From NCBI RefSeq assembly GCF_033439725.1, contig NW_026944387.1:1984001-2048000 (forward strand): DNA of 64,000 nt, given 5' to 3'. Shown one piece after another: positions 11,619 through 23,900 of the stretch. The notes under the pieces are model-generated. The model was not told the origin of the DNA. It saw only the letters and a list, made by a program, of their open reading frames with translations, and made no database searches. A program made the translations under genes and the position numbers. Within the stretch, counting starts at the first letter, position 1; every line of letters starts with the position of its first letter. The DNA comes from Neurospora tetraspora (lineage: Eukaryota; Ascomycota; Sordariomycetes; Sordariales; Sordariaceae).

Positions 11619-12011
11619 TTACACCAAGGGTAAGGCAGGAGCACCAGACCCAAAAACCTTCCAAACGAGCTGACGAACATAAGCCGGATCTCTGTTCTCG
11701 TTGTCCCAGCCGTAGCCCTCGAGCCTGCTAATCACCGTCTCCCTCCTCAACGTCGAAATCAGAATCCGCATGGCCTTGGCGCGCGCCAGCTTCCAGGCCT
11801 TGTGTGCCACGGGGTCGAGGTTTTTGTTGGGCTCAGGGACGGCGCTAGCAGGACCGAATACGTATTCGGTCAGGTCTTCTGCGTCGAGCTCGACTCGCAA
11901 AAAGTGGTTCCAGTCGCGGATGTTTTGCGACCCTTTAAGCTCGACTAGGGCGCAAATTTGGATGATGGGTGTGGCGGCCATGACGGTTGGGGCGGACAGT
12001 GAGGCGGCCAT
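11619..12011 (-). CDS. Small protein resembling copia-type Gag (hypothetical)
   Basis: An intact 130-aa frame starts at an ATG (12011) and ends at 11619. After a short Ala-rich start it reads VELKGSQNIRDWNHFLRVEL, then KAWKLARAKAMRILISTLRR and a Tyr/Val/Leu/Trp-containing C-terminus. Order and spacing recall the N-terminal Gag-like part of Ty1/copia polyproteins (LxGxxNYxxW, then W...A...I...L...V), often annotated as UBN2 or Copia-N. There is no zinc knuckle, protease or integrase beside it, and codon use is normal rather than RIP-altered. It could be a domesticated Gag-derived gene or a coincidental likeness. Expression is unknown. Confidence 0.45.
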   Translation of the reverse strand: MAASLSAPTVMAATPIIQICALVELKGSQNIRDWNHFLRVELDAEDLTEYVFGPASAVPEPNKNLDPVAHKAWKLARAKAMRILISTLRRETVISRLEGYGWDNENRDPAYVRQLVWKVFGSGAPALPLV

Positions 12012-13045
12012 GATGATGGTAATGGGTTGGGTGTCGTGTCGTATCTGTAGTGCGGTGGTGTGGTACTACTGTTGTGAATAAATCGCCAGGTTAGTTAGTG
12101 ATGATAATGATTTACCTAACCTGTCGTCGGTCGTTATTACGCGAAGGGATGCTTCACAAGTGATGCTGACGGAGAATGATAGAGTGAGCAACTGGTGGTT
12201 GTTGGATAGAGCAATAGTGCGTAGATAACGATGGGCGGCAGTGTTGTTGAAGGAAGTATAAGACAAATACTAACGAAAGCCTCAACCTGGAACCTTACAC
12301 ACGAGGTTTTATAGAGCGTAAGCAAGATAGATAGTAGGTTGATATAATATTGATTGAGAATCCAATCAACCTTGACTGATGATGGAAACGCCACGTTGAT
12401 GGTGATATCGTTGATTTATCTATCTGATGATGATGGAGAGAGGGAGAGATGACTGGGCTTGACGAAGTCCAGCCAGAGTCCTCATATACCCATGTGCACT
12501 GGGATGCGCCTTCGTTGACAAGCACGCGTTGACGCGCGGGGCACTCTCTCAGAGGCTTGTGCGGGAAGTCCGCATCATTGACGGAGGGTGACTGGGAGAG
12601 TACTCTTACATGACATAATATGCTTAATCGAGTATATCCACGCTCAGAAGAGCGTGCGTTACGACAAAGTGGAGCATTCTGGCATCTGCCAGGAATACCC
12701 CATAACAGATTGAGAAAACACTGGAAGCGGAAGACGGCGAGCGAGGTGATGGGGTTTTTATGGACCGCCAACTTTGACGGTTGGAGCATTTCTCTTCTAG
12801 ATCAGACGGCAGCTGTGAATACCCGACACCTTTGGGTTCTCGAAGCATGGAGACAATACGCAAGTGAATGAGATAATGGGTTGAAGTTGAGGACGAAAGA
12901 ACTAGAAGATATCAGTCATTAAGTGGTTTCTTCCAACTAGCATCACAAATCTTCCGAGATTTAATCCCCTTCAAGAACCACAACTATGCTACATCTTCCT
13001 CATTTCTAGATGCTATTGGCTTTGGACCACGTTTCTTTCTTATCT
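12012..13045. other. Intergenic region, nothing recognised
   Basis: About 1 kb without a convincing coding frame. It contains the upstream region of the small Gag-like gene and the downstream region of the DUF6604 gene; both are on the minus strand. Confidence 0.45.
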
Positions 13046-15559
13046 CTAAGCATTGTTCTCAATGAGTTCCTCCTCGTTGACGAACTGGACAGGATGTCCC
13101 ATCTCAGCGAACAGCTTCAAGCACGGATCTCCCGAATCCCGTGTAGCATATTCCTTGATGGCCTCTGCGGCCTGCTTCATGAGGTCCATGGTCCTCAGAT
13201 GTCCGGGGCACTCGCCGCACGTGGTCATGAAGATGTACCCAATCACAAACGGCATTTGGCTCTTGTCATTGAGGTAGCCGCTTCCAAAGATCTGCGACAA
13301 ACGCTGATGGTTCTTCTCCTTAACCAGCTTCATCATCTCCCAGCATGACTTGTGGAGCGTCAACCAAGGGAACGACATCTCCGTGACTTCCGCGTGGAGA
13401 GCCATGACTGCCGCCTGAATGAGTTCATCCGGTCGCAGGTACTCCTCGCGCTTTTTTCCTTTGACCTCCAACGCGCGTTTCTTCTCAATATCCTTCTGGT
13501 CCTTTTCCTCGATTTGCCACATCAGCAAGTTTCCTTTGCCCAGTTCGCCCTTAGCCTCGAACCCGCTACGGGAAACAATGTCGTGGATATTCTCGGGCGT
13601 CCACGGAACTTCGGTGCGCTTCAAATACTTCTCCACGAAGATGGATGAAACTGGCAGGCCTTTCTTGATGCCGCGCGGGACCCCAGCAGCCCCCATCTGG
13701 AGAACGAAGGTGTCAAGGTATTTCTTGCGAGTCTTCGGGGCATTTCCTCCAGGAAAGAAGCTGGAATCAGGGAGAAGGGCTTGAGCCATTTCCAAGTCGG
13801 GCCAAAAGTGAGGATCAACCAGCTTCTCATTCTGAAGCGCAGAGTAGAGATGGGTTGCATACTGGATGGATCCCCAAGCGTTTGCAGCGTCGAGGCCAAT
13901 GGAGTACATGTCCCCTCGGAAACTGAGCAGGTTGAGGCCAGCAAGGACTGGAGAATAGTCCAGGATTCGGTTGGGCCTCATAGACGATGCAATCGGTATC
14001 TTGTTTCGCCGATAGTAGCCAACCTTGCACTGGTAGACGGGGTCCGCCACAATCTCCTGCCCCTGCTTGATCACCAACCGCAGCATGTCATCCATGCGTT
14101 CGGGCCAGTTCTTGATCCGCAACTTGCTCTTCTTGTGGTACTCAAGGTGATCCTTGAGGGTTTGACTGAGGTGCTTGATCTCATTCTGCATGAACTTGGA
14201 TCCTCGCGAAACATCGGCTCTTAGCAGGTGATGAATGTCGAGGAAGGTCTGGGCGGCAAAGACGAGTGAGAATGGGATCTTGCCTGTCTTGTCCATCTCT
14301 CTAACTCCACGCATGAATTCATCCTCGACGGGATAGCTGGGAATGATACGGGTAACAACCGTTAGCTCACTCAGAAATTCCATGAGTAGGATCTGATCTT
14401 CCTTGAACTTTGCGTGTCCAGGCAGGTTATCCCGGTTTTTGGTGGGATCATAGTGGCCCATGACGCCTTCCCTGATAATGGGCAAATGGTCTGGAGAGAG
14501 AATGGCGAGGAAAGAAAGCAGACAGCGATGAGCGTTTACGAAGCACTCATCCGCAAGATCATACATGTCGTAGTTGAAGTTGTCAGACGCATCATCAGAG
14601 AAGACGCTGTCGATGTCGTAGCCCTTGCGAAGACAGCAAGCGAGGAAGAACTTGTGTTGCACACCCCAGGTAGCCTCCTCAAAGTTCTTGAAGTTGGGTT
14701 CGGCCTCGTCAATGATGCCGCGGGCCAAAGCGAGAGCTGTGTCGGTAGCAACAGCCGCCGCTGCGATATCGAAGAGGCCCTTCTGGTAGTTCTCCCAAAT
14801 CCACCGGATGGTAGCCCGGATGGTAGCCCGGATGCGGGCAAGGTCGTTCATCATGATGGTATAAGTGAACAGAACATCTTCGAGCTCAGCGAGAGTCTCA
14901 GCTTCGTAGATGGTCTTATCTTCCGTTGGCTGGGTGGGTCTCTCGACATCAAGAGCGTTCAGGAAGGCTTGCGAGGGCTCTTCGACGGCCAGGCCAGCGA
15001 ATCTGTTGCTGATTTCATCTGACGTAGCAGCCTTGACCTCTGTCGAGCTAGAGGCTTTGCTAGACATGCGAGGCAGAAGGGCTTCTCGGACCTTCTTCAG
15101 GACCTCAACAAAGTGGCGGTGCTTCAGGTCGGCTTTGGTGTCCGGTCCAGCACCATGCTCGGCCAAGCGATCACCAAAGCCGGAGCGAATGGAGATTACA
15201 CGGTCGATGGTGGCCGCAAAGTTATCGGGAACTGTAATGGTGGGGTCCGCGGTGTCGGCAATGTGCTTTGCCAACTTGGGATAGTCCGCTATGGCAACAA
15301 TGTACTTGGAGACACCTTGGATGGCCTTTTTCGTGGCTTGAACAGCTGCGCTGGCTGCTTTGCGCGCCTTGCCCTTCTTCCGACCGCCGCTGGAAGACTT
15401 CGTGGAGAGTGATGAGGCGTCCGAGGTGTCCCAGGAGCCCTACTTAAGCTGGTCGGCAGGGAAGCCGCATTTCTTTGCTGTAGACGCAAGCCATGCTGCT
15501 ACTGCGTCCGTGTCCTTCTTGTACCCAAGGTACTCGCTTTTCAGTGGAAGGGGTAGCAT
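13046..15559 (-). pseudogene. DUF6604-family protein interrupted by one in-frame TAG
   Basis: Reading the minus strand from the ATG at 15559, 39 codons give MLPLPLKSEYLGYKKDTDAV and AWLASTAKKCGFPADQLK, the usual start of fungal DUF6604 proteins. Codon 40 is TAG (15442-15440). The same frame continues with GSWDTSDASSLS and a basic stretch, then the conserved VPDNFAATIDRVISIRSGFG region, open to 13046. Read through, the product would be 837 codons. No splice pair is needed, and the frame is open on both sides. The remainder is soluble and partly helical, with no known catalytic motif. Either a recent nonsense change (CAG to TAG) inactivated the gene, or the UAG is recoded. In Neurospora and Fusarium, A-to-I editing in sexual tissue changes UAG to UGG in some genes of exactly this kind. 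A duplicated 12-bp unit near 14806-14831 gives ATIRATIR. Function is unknown. Confidence 0.75.
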
Positions 15560-16991
15560 TTTGCCCGTCTAGTCGTGGCGTTGGCGGTTAACGACCAGAA
15601 GAGGAGGAGATCGTGAGATGACGGGGAGAAGATGGAAAGACGGTTGGCACAAGACAGCTCTTAGTTTGTTGGGGGTTTTGGTACAACTTGCTCCTGTCTT
15701 CCCTGCCAGGTGAAGTGTCTTGTGGGCTGTTTCCACTTGCCAGTCTGTTTGCCGGGCCGTTACAGTCTTTAGAAATGTTTAGAACCTGAGGGTAGTTTTG
15801 GGGAAAGGAAGGAGCGATTCCGATGTGAAGGTCGCAGCCTACAGATGCGCGAGGCCCATCCAGACCCACAAAAAGCTACATGTTAGTCACTGTTTGGCGA
15901 ATACCTCAGCATCGTATGGTACTTTGGCGTCTTCCAGCGTTGTCGCGCATCTGGCACTAACGCAGCTGCAAGTGCATATCCGAGACCCGTCTGGCCTTCT
16001 TCAAACGGGCGTCGAGTTTTAACAACAGGGTCTGCCTTCCAAAAACATAAAACATATCATCTTATCCTTTCCTTTGCCAAGAGTCGAACTGATCGTAAGG
16101 CCTAAAAAGGTATTACTAGAACAACCACGACGAATGGCCAGCTCAAAGCTCGAGGTTAGCACATCTCATTTTCGCCTAGATGCCGCAGAGACCCGGAAAG
16201 TTGGGAATACCTGAAGGTTTAAGACTTCCAACTCACGCCGTTTGTTATTCTATGAATATATTGTTCGAGTCTGGAGGCTCATGCCGTCGTCATGTTAGTG
16301 AACCAACTTGGAGTGCTAATATTCCCGGTATTCAAACGTCCGGGTCGGTGACCTGGTCTTTCTCTGGCTGCGAAGCCCCTTTCAACTGCAAAATTGTTGA
16401 TACCCCTTTATCGTGTAACCTCAAAACGGATGCACCTGGGTGATCCCGCTTATTGCGACGCGGCTCAGAGACCACCTTCAGTTGTACAGTTTTTGAACGT
16501 CAATTGGGGGCCGTTAGGACCTGGGCTAATAACTTCATGCAGTACTGTGGCGCTTCGACTCCTGCTCTGGCGCAACGAAGGAACCCAATTCGGGAGTCAA
16601 CCGAAAGGACAGTTGGAGATCAGAGCCTTCAGCTCAACGAAAATACCACCGATCGGTTGATCGCGCCGTGTCGAATGCTGCTCGGGTGTGGCTGGCAACA
16701 GGAAGCCATAAGGCATAGAAGAAAGAAGTGAGAGGAGGAGACTTACCTTCTGGAACCGAACAAGACATTGAGCGGCCGATATACCTGCGGCCCTATCATC
16801 AGTTCCATCCCCGTTCCCCTGCCCTTCAACTACTGATCACCGCGTGAAAAGACCGGTTCCAAAAAACCAAACAAAAATATTCATTGTCCATCATGCCTCC
16901 ACTCGGGTATCATCTAACCATTCCACATGACTTTTGTCTCTCAAAAAAGCACCACCTCTTTCTCCAATTTTATCCTTCTCCTTCGCCCGCT
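15560..16991. other. Intergenic region, nothing recognised
   Basis: This 1.4-kb region has small open frames but no family resemblance or splice-supported continuation. It includes the promoter side of the DUF6604 gene and the 3' side of the centrin gene. Confidence 0.45.
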
Positions 16992-17694
16992 TTATTTCTT
17001 ACTCATCATCAACCTCAAAAACTCATCCTCATCTACTCCCCCCTTCCCACTCGCATCAAACTCCTCAATCATGGCCGTAATATCCGCATCCGGTATGTTA
17101 TTCCCCACCTGCTTGCTGACCCTCCTCAGGTCGTCCTGCGTGATCATGCCCTTGCCATCGATATCGAACAGTCTGAACGCGCGACGGAGCTCCTCCTTGG
17201 GGTCGCGCTGCCGGATCAGCGTCCCCGCGATCGCCTGCACCGTGGGGAGGTTGAAGAGCCGGTAGACGGGGGGGCACTCCTGGTCGAGCGGCCAGTTGGC
17301 GGGCTTTTGGCCGTGGCGGATCAGCAGGTCGTAGGTCTGCGGCTTGGGCAGCTCGAAGCCGAGGGCGCGGAGGACGAAGCGGAATTCTTCGTAGGAGAGG
17401 AGGCCGTCTTTGTTGGAGTCGAAGAGGTCGAACTGGATGGTGGGAGAGTGGTGTTAGCTGGTTGGTATTTGGTGGTGTGGGTCGGACGCAGAAGGGAAGG
17501 AAGTGGTTGCGCAGCAACATGAATATGTGAATCGCAAAAATTGCAGGGGTGAAAGTAAACAAAGGAAAGTGGGAGAAGACGAGAGGTGCAAAACGTACAG
17601 CTTCGCCAACCCGTGTTTTCTGCTCGTCGGAAAGTTTGTTAAAGTCTTCCCTCCCCGGAATGGTGTATTGTATCGTGCGCTGCGAAGATGCCAT
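16992..17694 (-). CDS. Centrin / Cdc31-type EF-hand protein
   Basis: Two exons, 17694-17599 and 17432-16992, are joined across a 166-nt intron (donor GTACGT, branch GCTAAC, acceptor ATCCAG) and give 178 aa. Centrins bind calcium and act at the spindle pole body and with the Sac3/TREX-2 mRNA export complex. The joined sequence EAFDLFDSNKDGLLSYEEF is a canonical first EF-hand (D-x-N-x-D-G...E). The second EF-hand is degenerate and carries an insertion (KPANWPLDQECPPVYRLF). The third (FDIDGKGMITQDD) and fourth (FDASGKGGVDEDE) lack some usual acidic ligands, so calcium affinity may be low there. The Met start lies at a good context (GCCATGG on the opposite strand). It is divergent from the Bud22-like gene, with a 635-bp shared upstream region. 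Confidence 0.9.
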
Positions 17695-18329
17695 GGCGAG
17701 TTGTATTATGTGGTTGTGAACTTGGGTGTTCGGCTCGATAGTTCGCGGATGGTGGTGATCGATTCCTGTTCACAACAGCGACGGACTGTTCGCTGGAGCG
17801 CAAGACGGAATGCGAGACGCGCGCGCGTATTGAGCAATTGGATTATGCGACTGGAAACCGACAATAAGCGGTCGCGAGAGTTCGTTGACTATTGGCGACA
17901 AAAAGCGCAATAGATTGGAGATGTGCAGCTAGGAGAAAGACCTTGTCGTCGTCGATGCATGGTGATGTTGTTTCTGGCTTGGGTCGTCGGTGTGGATGGG
18001 ACTGGCCCCGGTCAGTGGATGGGTGGGCTGTCCAGGCGCTGTCACGGTGGGTGCGATTTTGGGGAACGCGTTCCATCGGCTCCTCCACCTTTTAATTGAT
18101 TTGCGCGTCCGGCTCGCTAGGCGGCCCATGCTCCTTCCATGGTGGGCCTGAGCTGCTCCCGGCTGGCATCCAGATCAACAAGGGCCCCACTGAAAAGTGC
18201 AACAACTGATGGCTGCACTCTGCAGACGCAAAGCTTCCCCAAATTCCAATTGACATTTTGACTGTCAACTGAGCTCGACTTGCGACGGGACGTTCCGAAC
18301 CTCAACACCGAACCGTCTTAACCACGAAA
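17695..18329. promoter_or_regulatory. Divergent promoter between centrin and Bud22-like genes
   Basis: The two start codons face away from each other across 635 bp, so this segment must contain both promoters and 5' leaders. It is moderately GC-rich, with a GCGCGCG run near 17820. No specific factor site can be claimed. Confidence 0.5.
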
Positions 18330-20081
18330 ATGCAGTCCCTCGGCAAGAGAAAGAGAACCGAAGAGGAAGACGTCGAAAAGGTCTTCACCAAATACTGGGG
18401 CGAGCTGCACCATGCCCTCAAAACCGCCAAAGGCTTCGAGAGACAGCGCCAGTCCAAGCGACTCCATGATCGAAGCACACCACAGGACAAGAAGGCCAGG
18501 ATAGAAAATGAGATTGTCGTCCTCAAGTCCCTCGACCTGTACCAAGCCGCCCATGCGCACCTCTGCTTCTCCCTCCTCCGCATCAAGCGCATTGCCGAAT
18601 GCCCCAACCTACCCGAGGCCGTGAAGCGCGGCGTCTCCAAGCCAATGCTCACCGAAGAAGAACGAACCGCTCTACACAACGTTACCAGCGCTCTCTGCGC
18701 CCGCCAAGAGGTCCGCACCGTCACAGACAAGGCGATTGTGGGGATATGCAAGGCCATGGGCATCGAGCCGCCTGAGAAGAAGGGCAAGAAGGGCAAGAAC
18801 CAGCCCAAGGAGAAGGAAGGGTTGAAGACCGAGGAGGCCAAGGAAAACCGGGACAACAAGACGACTAAGGATAAGAAGGAGGAGGAAAAGAAGGACACCA
18901 AGGTAGACAAGAAGGCCAAGGAAAAGGGCAAGAAGGACGACAAGCCAACGGAGAAGACAAAGACCAAAGAGAAGCCGGCAAAGAAGGAAGCTGTGGCAGA
19001 ACAAAACTCGGACCACGATGAAGAACCGGTCAACGAGGAGGAGGAAGAGAAGGTGCTCTCCAAATACGACGACTTGCTCGGTGGTTCGTCCTCCGAATCG
19101 GACGCAGACGATGAGGAGGCGAGGTTTGCTTCCAAGGCCGCGGTCAAGAAGCGTCCTATCGCAAAGGAGCTCGATCCCATGGAGATTACAGATGACGAAG
19201 AGGGAGGGTATGGAGACGACCTAGACCCTATGGAAATCACGGACGACGAAGCCGAAGACGGCGACTCCGAACAAAACGGCGACGGTTCCGATGACGAATT
19301 CGAAGGGTTCAGTGACTCGGAGGATGAAGGATCAAATACCAAACTCCAAGAAGAACAGTCCGAAGACGAAAACCAAGACGAAGAAGAAGACGACTCCGAC
19401 TCCGACAACAGCGGCATCGATGCCGCCCCCTCAAAGAAGAAGAGCAAATCCTCGTCATCAACCGCCAACACCCAAAAACTCCAAAACTTCACCATGGACT
19501 CCACCTTCCTCCCCACTTTGATGGGCGGCTACATCTCCGGCTCCGAGTCCGCCTCGGACGTCGACGTCGCCCCGGCCCGCAAGAACCGCCGCGGCCAGCG
19601 CGCCCGCCAGGCCATCTGGGAGAAGAAGTTCAAGGAGGAGGCCAAGCACCTGAAGAAGCAGCAGAACGCCAGAGACGCCGGTTGGGATATGAAGAGGGGT
19701 GCGGTGGAGTCTTCGGATGGCAAGCCGTGGAAGAAGGGTAGTCTTCTTGACATTAAGAATAAGGGCAAGGAGGGTGGCGAAGAGGGAGGTGAGGATAAGG
19801 GTGGTGATGCTCAGACAGGAGGTGCAGGTGCTGCTGCGGCGAGAGGTGGTGATAGGGGTCGTGGCGGCGGAGGCAGAGGTGGTAGGGGTGGTGCTGGTCG
19901 TGGTGGTAGCTTTGGATCAGGAAGAGGCGACGCTGGGGCTGCTCCTGCTCCTCCGGCTAGGGCACCCACGAAGCGTGATGATAGCGGGCCGCTGCATCCT
20001 TCGTGGGAGGCGAAGAAGAAGGCGAAGGAGAAGGAAATGATGTCGGCGCCGTTCCAGGGCAAGAAGATCACCTTTGATTAA
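18330..20081 (+). CDS. Bud22-like ribosome biogenesis protein
   Basis: A single exon of 583 aa. S. cerevisiae Bud22 is a nucleolar factor for 18S rRNA processing and small-subunit assembly. The N-terminus (about aa 1-150) is helical and matches the family, including KVFTKYWGELHHALKTAK. The middle (about 150-370) is a long Lys/Glu-rich then Asp/Glu/Ser-rich disordered segment containing two LDPMEITDDE repeats. An RGG/Gly-rich run lies at about 500-535. The C-terminus PLHPSWEAKKKAKEKEMMSA followed by FQGKKITFD is the typical Bud22 end motif. The low-complexity regions produce long mirror frames on the other strand, which are not genes. The start has AAAATG context after a short leader. Confidence 0.88.
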   Translation: MQSLGKRKRTEEEDVEKVFTKYWGELHHALKTAKGFERQRQSKRLHDRSTPQDKKARIENEIVVLKSLDLYQAAHAHLCFSLLRIKRIAECPNLPEAVKRGVSKPMLTEEERTALHNVTSALCARQEVRTVTDKAIVGICKAMGIEPPEKKGKKGKNQPKEKEGLKTEEAKENRDNKTTKDKKEEEKKDTKVDKKAKEKGKKDDKPTEKTKTKEKPAKKEAVAEQNSDHDEEPVNEEEEEKVLSKYDDLLGGSSSESDADDEEARFASKAAVKKRPIAKELDPMEITDDEEGGYGDDLDPMEITDDEAEDGDSEQNGDGSDDEFEGFSDSEDEGSNTKLQEEQSEDENQDEEEDDSDSDNSGIDAAPSKKKSKSSSSTANTQKLQNFTMDSTFLPTLMGGYISGSESASDVDVAPARKNRRGQRARQAIWEKKFKEEAKHLKKQQNARDAGWDMKRGAVESSDGKPWKKGSLLDIKNKGKEGGEEGGEDKGGDAQTGGAGAAAARGGDRGRGGGGRGGRGGAGRGGSFGSGRGDAGAAPAPPARAPTKRDDSGPLHPSWEAKKKAKEKEMMSAPFQGKKITFD

Positions 20082-20972
20082 GGGTTGGTCTGTTTTTGTT
20101 GCTACAGTTAAAGCGATATACCCCGCTAGAATTACGAGGATTGTAACCATGACTTACATATCATATTCAACGACGACGCGAGTACAGTGTAAGAACAAAT
20201 CTGAATATATTGACAGCATACTCGAGTTGATGCCCATACTGGTCTTGGAGTATGGACCGCAGTCAACGTGAAACACGCTTTTCCGAGGGATGTGGTTGCA
20301 CACCGTGTATAACTCCTCGCCTGATCTCTCACTATATGTTGTAGCTCCTTCCATAGGTTCACATTGGCAGCCGGAGGTTTCAGTTCGTGGTGTTGTTTGG
20401 CAGGTTAGAGTCAAAAGGCATGGATACTTAATGGATGTTAGTGCTTTGGTGACTCAAATAAGATTTCACTAACAGCTTGGCATGAAAATGTCTGGGCACT
20501 GCGGGGCCCCACCACGGCCGGGCGCACCAACTAGCGTCTAGCACGGGTCGGTCACTGAACTGGAAGCTCCTGGACTTGTGGCTCCGTTCCACTTGCAGAC
20601 ATCCGCTTGACAACGGCATCGACAACTTGATGTTGCCGACCACCGACCTCAGTTCGTCTTTTGTTGCTTGAGAATTGCTCTACTTTTTCTACCTCTTTAC
20701 TTATACCTAATAATACGAACCTTGACCTCGGTCCCGAACCCGACTCGATTGACGCGCCAGGCGGGAGAGCAATTCCCGATTCACGATAGAAACAGGCAAC
20801 TGCTACTGCTCTCTCCCTCAAGTGCTGTTCCCCTAAAAGATGTCACGACGCCTTCGACTTTGCGATACGTAGCACCATTCCCGACCGACCTACCGACCGA
20901 GTCCGATCATTTTGCAACCCGCGCCCCTCCCGACTTTACGACTACTGAATAGTATACAGCAGATTCCACACA
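20082..20972. other. Intergenic region / Sec3 upstream region
   Basis: This 0.9-kb gap lies between two plus-strand genes. It should hold the Bud22-like 3' end and the Sec3 promoter and leader. No separate gene is supported. Confidence 0.5.
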
Positions 20973-23900
20973 ATGAGCAGGGCCGAGCGATTCGAGGACG
21001 AGAAGCGGAGGATCATTGAGAGTTGTTTCAACAAGAAAGATGACGACGGCTCCAGTAGGCACGCCACAAGACAAAGCAATAATAATAACAAGACGACAAC
21101 AGGCATTGACAATGATGAACTAGCTATTGAAACATACATCACCCACATCCGCATCACCGAGTTCTCGACACACCCGACCTCGCCCCCGCCGCCCCAGGCA
21201 CGAACCCCTAATACCGAAAAGCCTCGCATCATCATCGTCGCTGTGCGCAAGTCCGGCCGCGTGCGCCTGCACAAGTCCAAGGAGAACCCCAATGGCACCT
21301 TTTCCATCGGCAAGACATGGTTCCTCGACGACCTATCCGACATCGAGTCCTTCACCAGCCCGACCGCCAGCCCCAACTTCCGCGAGTGGGCCGGCGATGT
21401 GGGCTTCATCGTCACCCTGGGGAAGCCCTACTACTGGCAGGCCCAGACCGACAAGGAGAAGAAGTTCTTCATTGCCAGTCTGATCAAGATCTACGGCAAG
21501 TACACCGGCGGCCGCGTGCCCAGGCTGATAGGCTTCGACCAGCGTGAACTCGATCAAGTGTTGGGTGGTGCGCAGGCGCCGAGGCGACCAGCAGATAGGG
21601 GCCCGCCTTCGAGATCCGGCACTCAGATCGACCAGCAAGGGGCTATTCCTCCTCCTTCGAGATCGGCCACATTCGATAACCCACCATCGCGATCTGGACC
21701 CTTGGACCACCCTCCCTCGAGATCCGCCACCTTGGACACTGCTCCTAGTAGCGGCAATGTCTCCATGACATCCGGATATGGCTCGTTCCCAGCTCAACCA
21801 CCTCCGCCCGCCGGGCCACCGCCCTCTGCGCCTCCCCCTGGACCTCCTCCTAGCCGCCCGGTTCTCGACAGGATGCCTTCTCGCACCAACTTGGTTCCTA
21901 ACAGCAGAGAAAGGGGACCGTCGCCATCCAGGAGTATGCAGTCAAGCAATGTGAGGTCGCAAGAGGACCTGCCGCTGAGAAGGATGAACTCCAACCAGAG
22001 CCAGGATTCGAGGGCACCTTCGTTGGCGGCAAGGACCGAGGATAGTTCTAGTCTGCGTCCAGGGTCTAGAGCTGGTACGAATGGAGACTCCAAGTTTACT
22101 ACCCCTGAACCTGCCAGGGCCCCGACACCTTCTGCGCCAGCTGAGGCTCCAGAAAGGAAGCGACCACCCATGGACCCTCTGCGCCCATTGCAGCCAGATA
22201 ACGGTTTGGTCCCGGCACCATTGTTGAGCCCTGGCCTGCGGGGACGGGGAGACGTTCCGGCACCATTGATGAGTCCTGGTCTACGAGGACCGGGGGTCCC
22301 ACCACCGTTGATGAGTCCTAGTCTACGAGGACGGGGAGACCCGGTCCTGCCTCCTCCGCGAAGCGTGGACCGTATGATTCCTCGCAAGAACTCGGTACTC
22401 ACCCAAAACGAGCCGCAGCGGGCACCATCCCCTGCCCCACCTGTGGCCGACCAAGTAGTTACACCTATTGAACCCAGGAAGATTGAGCTCCCCGTGAGCG
22501 TGGCTCCTAGTCCGACCGCGAGCACGCCTGCTTCAATCAAGTCACCCGTCTCTGAGGGCGCAGCCGAATCCCCAGAACAGAGTCGACCAGGTCTCGGACC
22601 CATGATCAAATCCAAAAAGTCCAAGGTACAGATTGCGGGCGCTATCTGGAAGGCGGCAACGGCAGCGTCTGCCTTTAAGCCGAGGCCGGGCGGTGCAGCT
22701 GATCGTCTAAGGAATCTGACCAAGAATCCCGAAGGGCCAGACGGCATCACCAGTGTCGTCCCGGCACCACCCAGGCCAACTTCCTCGCAGAAGCAGGATC
22801 ATCCGGCCCCTGATGGTCAGGCAAAGCCAGCTGATGGGAAGGCTGGAGTTCCCGGGGTGAAGGTGACGGATCCCAAGGGCAAGGCGGAGGATGCGCCCAA
22901 GGACAAGAAGAAGGACGAACCGCTTGAGCCAGAGGAACCCCAGCGGGCGATTGTTGCTGGCAACGATATTAAGTACCTTACCACGCTCGGCATTGACCCC
23001 TCTATCCTCGATACCAAAACGACCGAGTTTGCCAAATGGCTGGACTACTTTGGCTGGGTGCCCGGTAAGCAGATGCGGTCTCGCAACTTTGACGAGATGA
23101 GGATCGATGTCGACCGCGAGCTTAGCAAGGCCCAGGCGGGCGGCTGGCTGGCACGCTTCCAGGAGGAGGATGAGAGGGTGGATGCTATCAAGAATGGCAT
23201 TGATGTGGCGATTGCGGAGTGTGACGAGCTTGATAACTTGCTTACATTGTACAGTGTTGAGTTATCTGTAAGTTGCTACGCTCATCTCAGTGTGGTTTGG
23301 TTGCTAACATGTTGCAGACGCTCTCGGACGATATTGCCTATATCGAAGCTCAAGGCCAAGGTCTCCAGGTCCAGGCTGCAAACCAGAAGCTACTCAAGAA
23401 GGAATTGGAGTCGTTGTTGGCTACATGCGCCATCAGCGAGTCGGATCTCGCCGCTCTGAAGGTTGCGCCACTTGAGACTGCAACCGGCGTGGAGGAGATT
23501 GAATTGGCCCTTGTCACCTTGTTCAAGGCCATGATGAAGATCGATCCCGCAATGGGTGCTATCGAAGGACGCAGGAGTGAGGATGGAAGCGGTGGCCAAG
23601 CCATCGGCCTCAACAGCGACTATGGAAACATGCGCATCGTTCAGGAGAAGAGGGAGATGTACATGGCAGAGAGCACCATGTTCATGCGCAGACTGATGGA
23701 GTTCATGGCACGACGATTCGAGGATGCCTTCCGGGCTACCAAGATGGCGTTGGATAACGCGCTCTCGAAGAAAGTCGACCCTCGCAACCATGAAGCTGGC
23801 AGGGATATCCTCTGGATGTACAGCCCGCTTATTCTCTACGCCAAGGAAGTCGATGTTGCCAACTGGGACCGCATTATGCAGATATATCAAGATATCAGCC

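Noticed and set aside
18302-19516. 404-codon minus-strand Ser-rich frame
   Set aside because: Complement of the Lys/Glu/Asp-rich region of the Bud22-like gene; low-complexity mirror.
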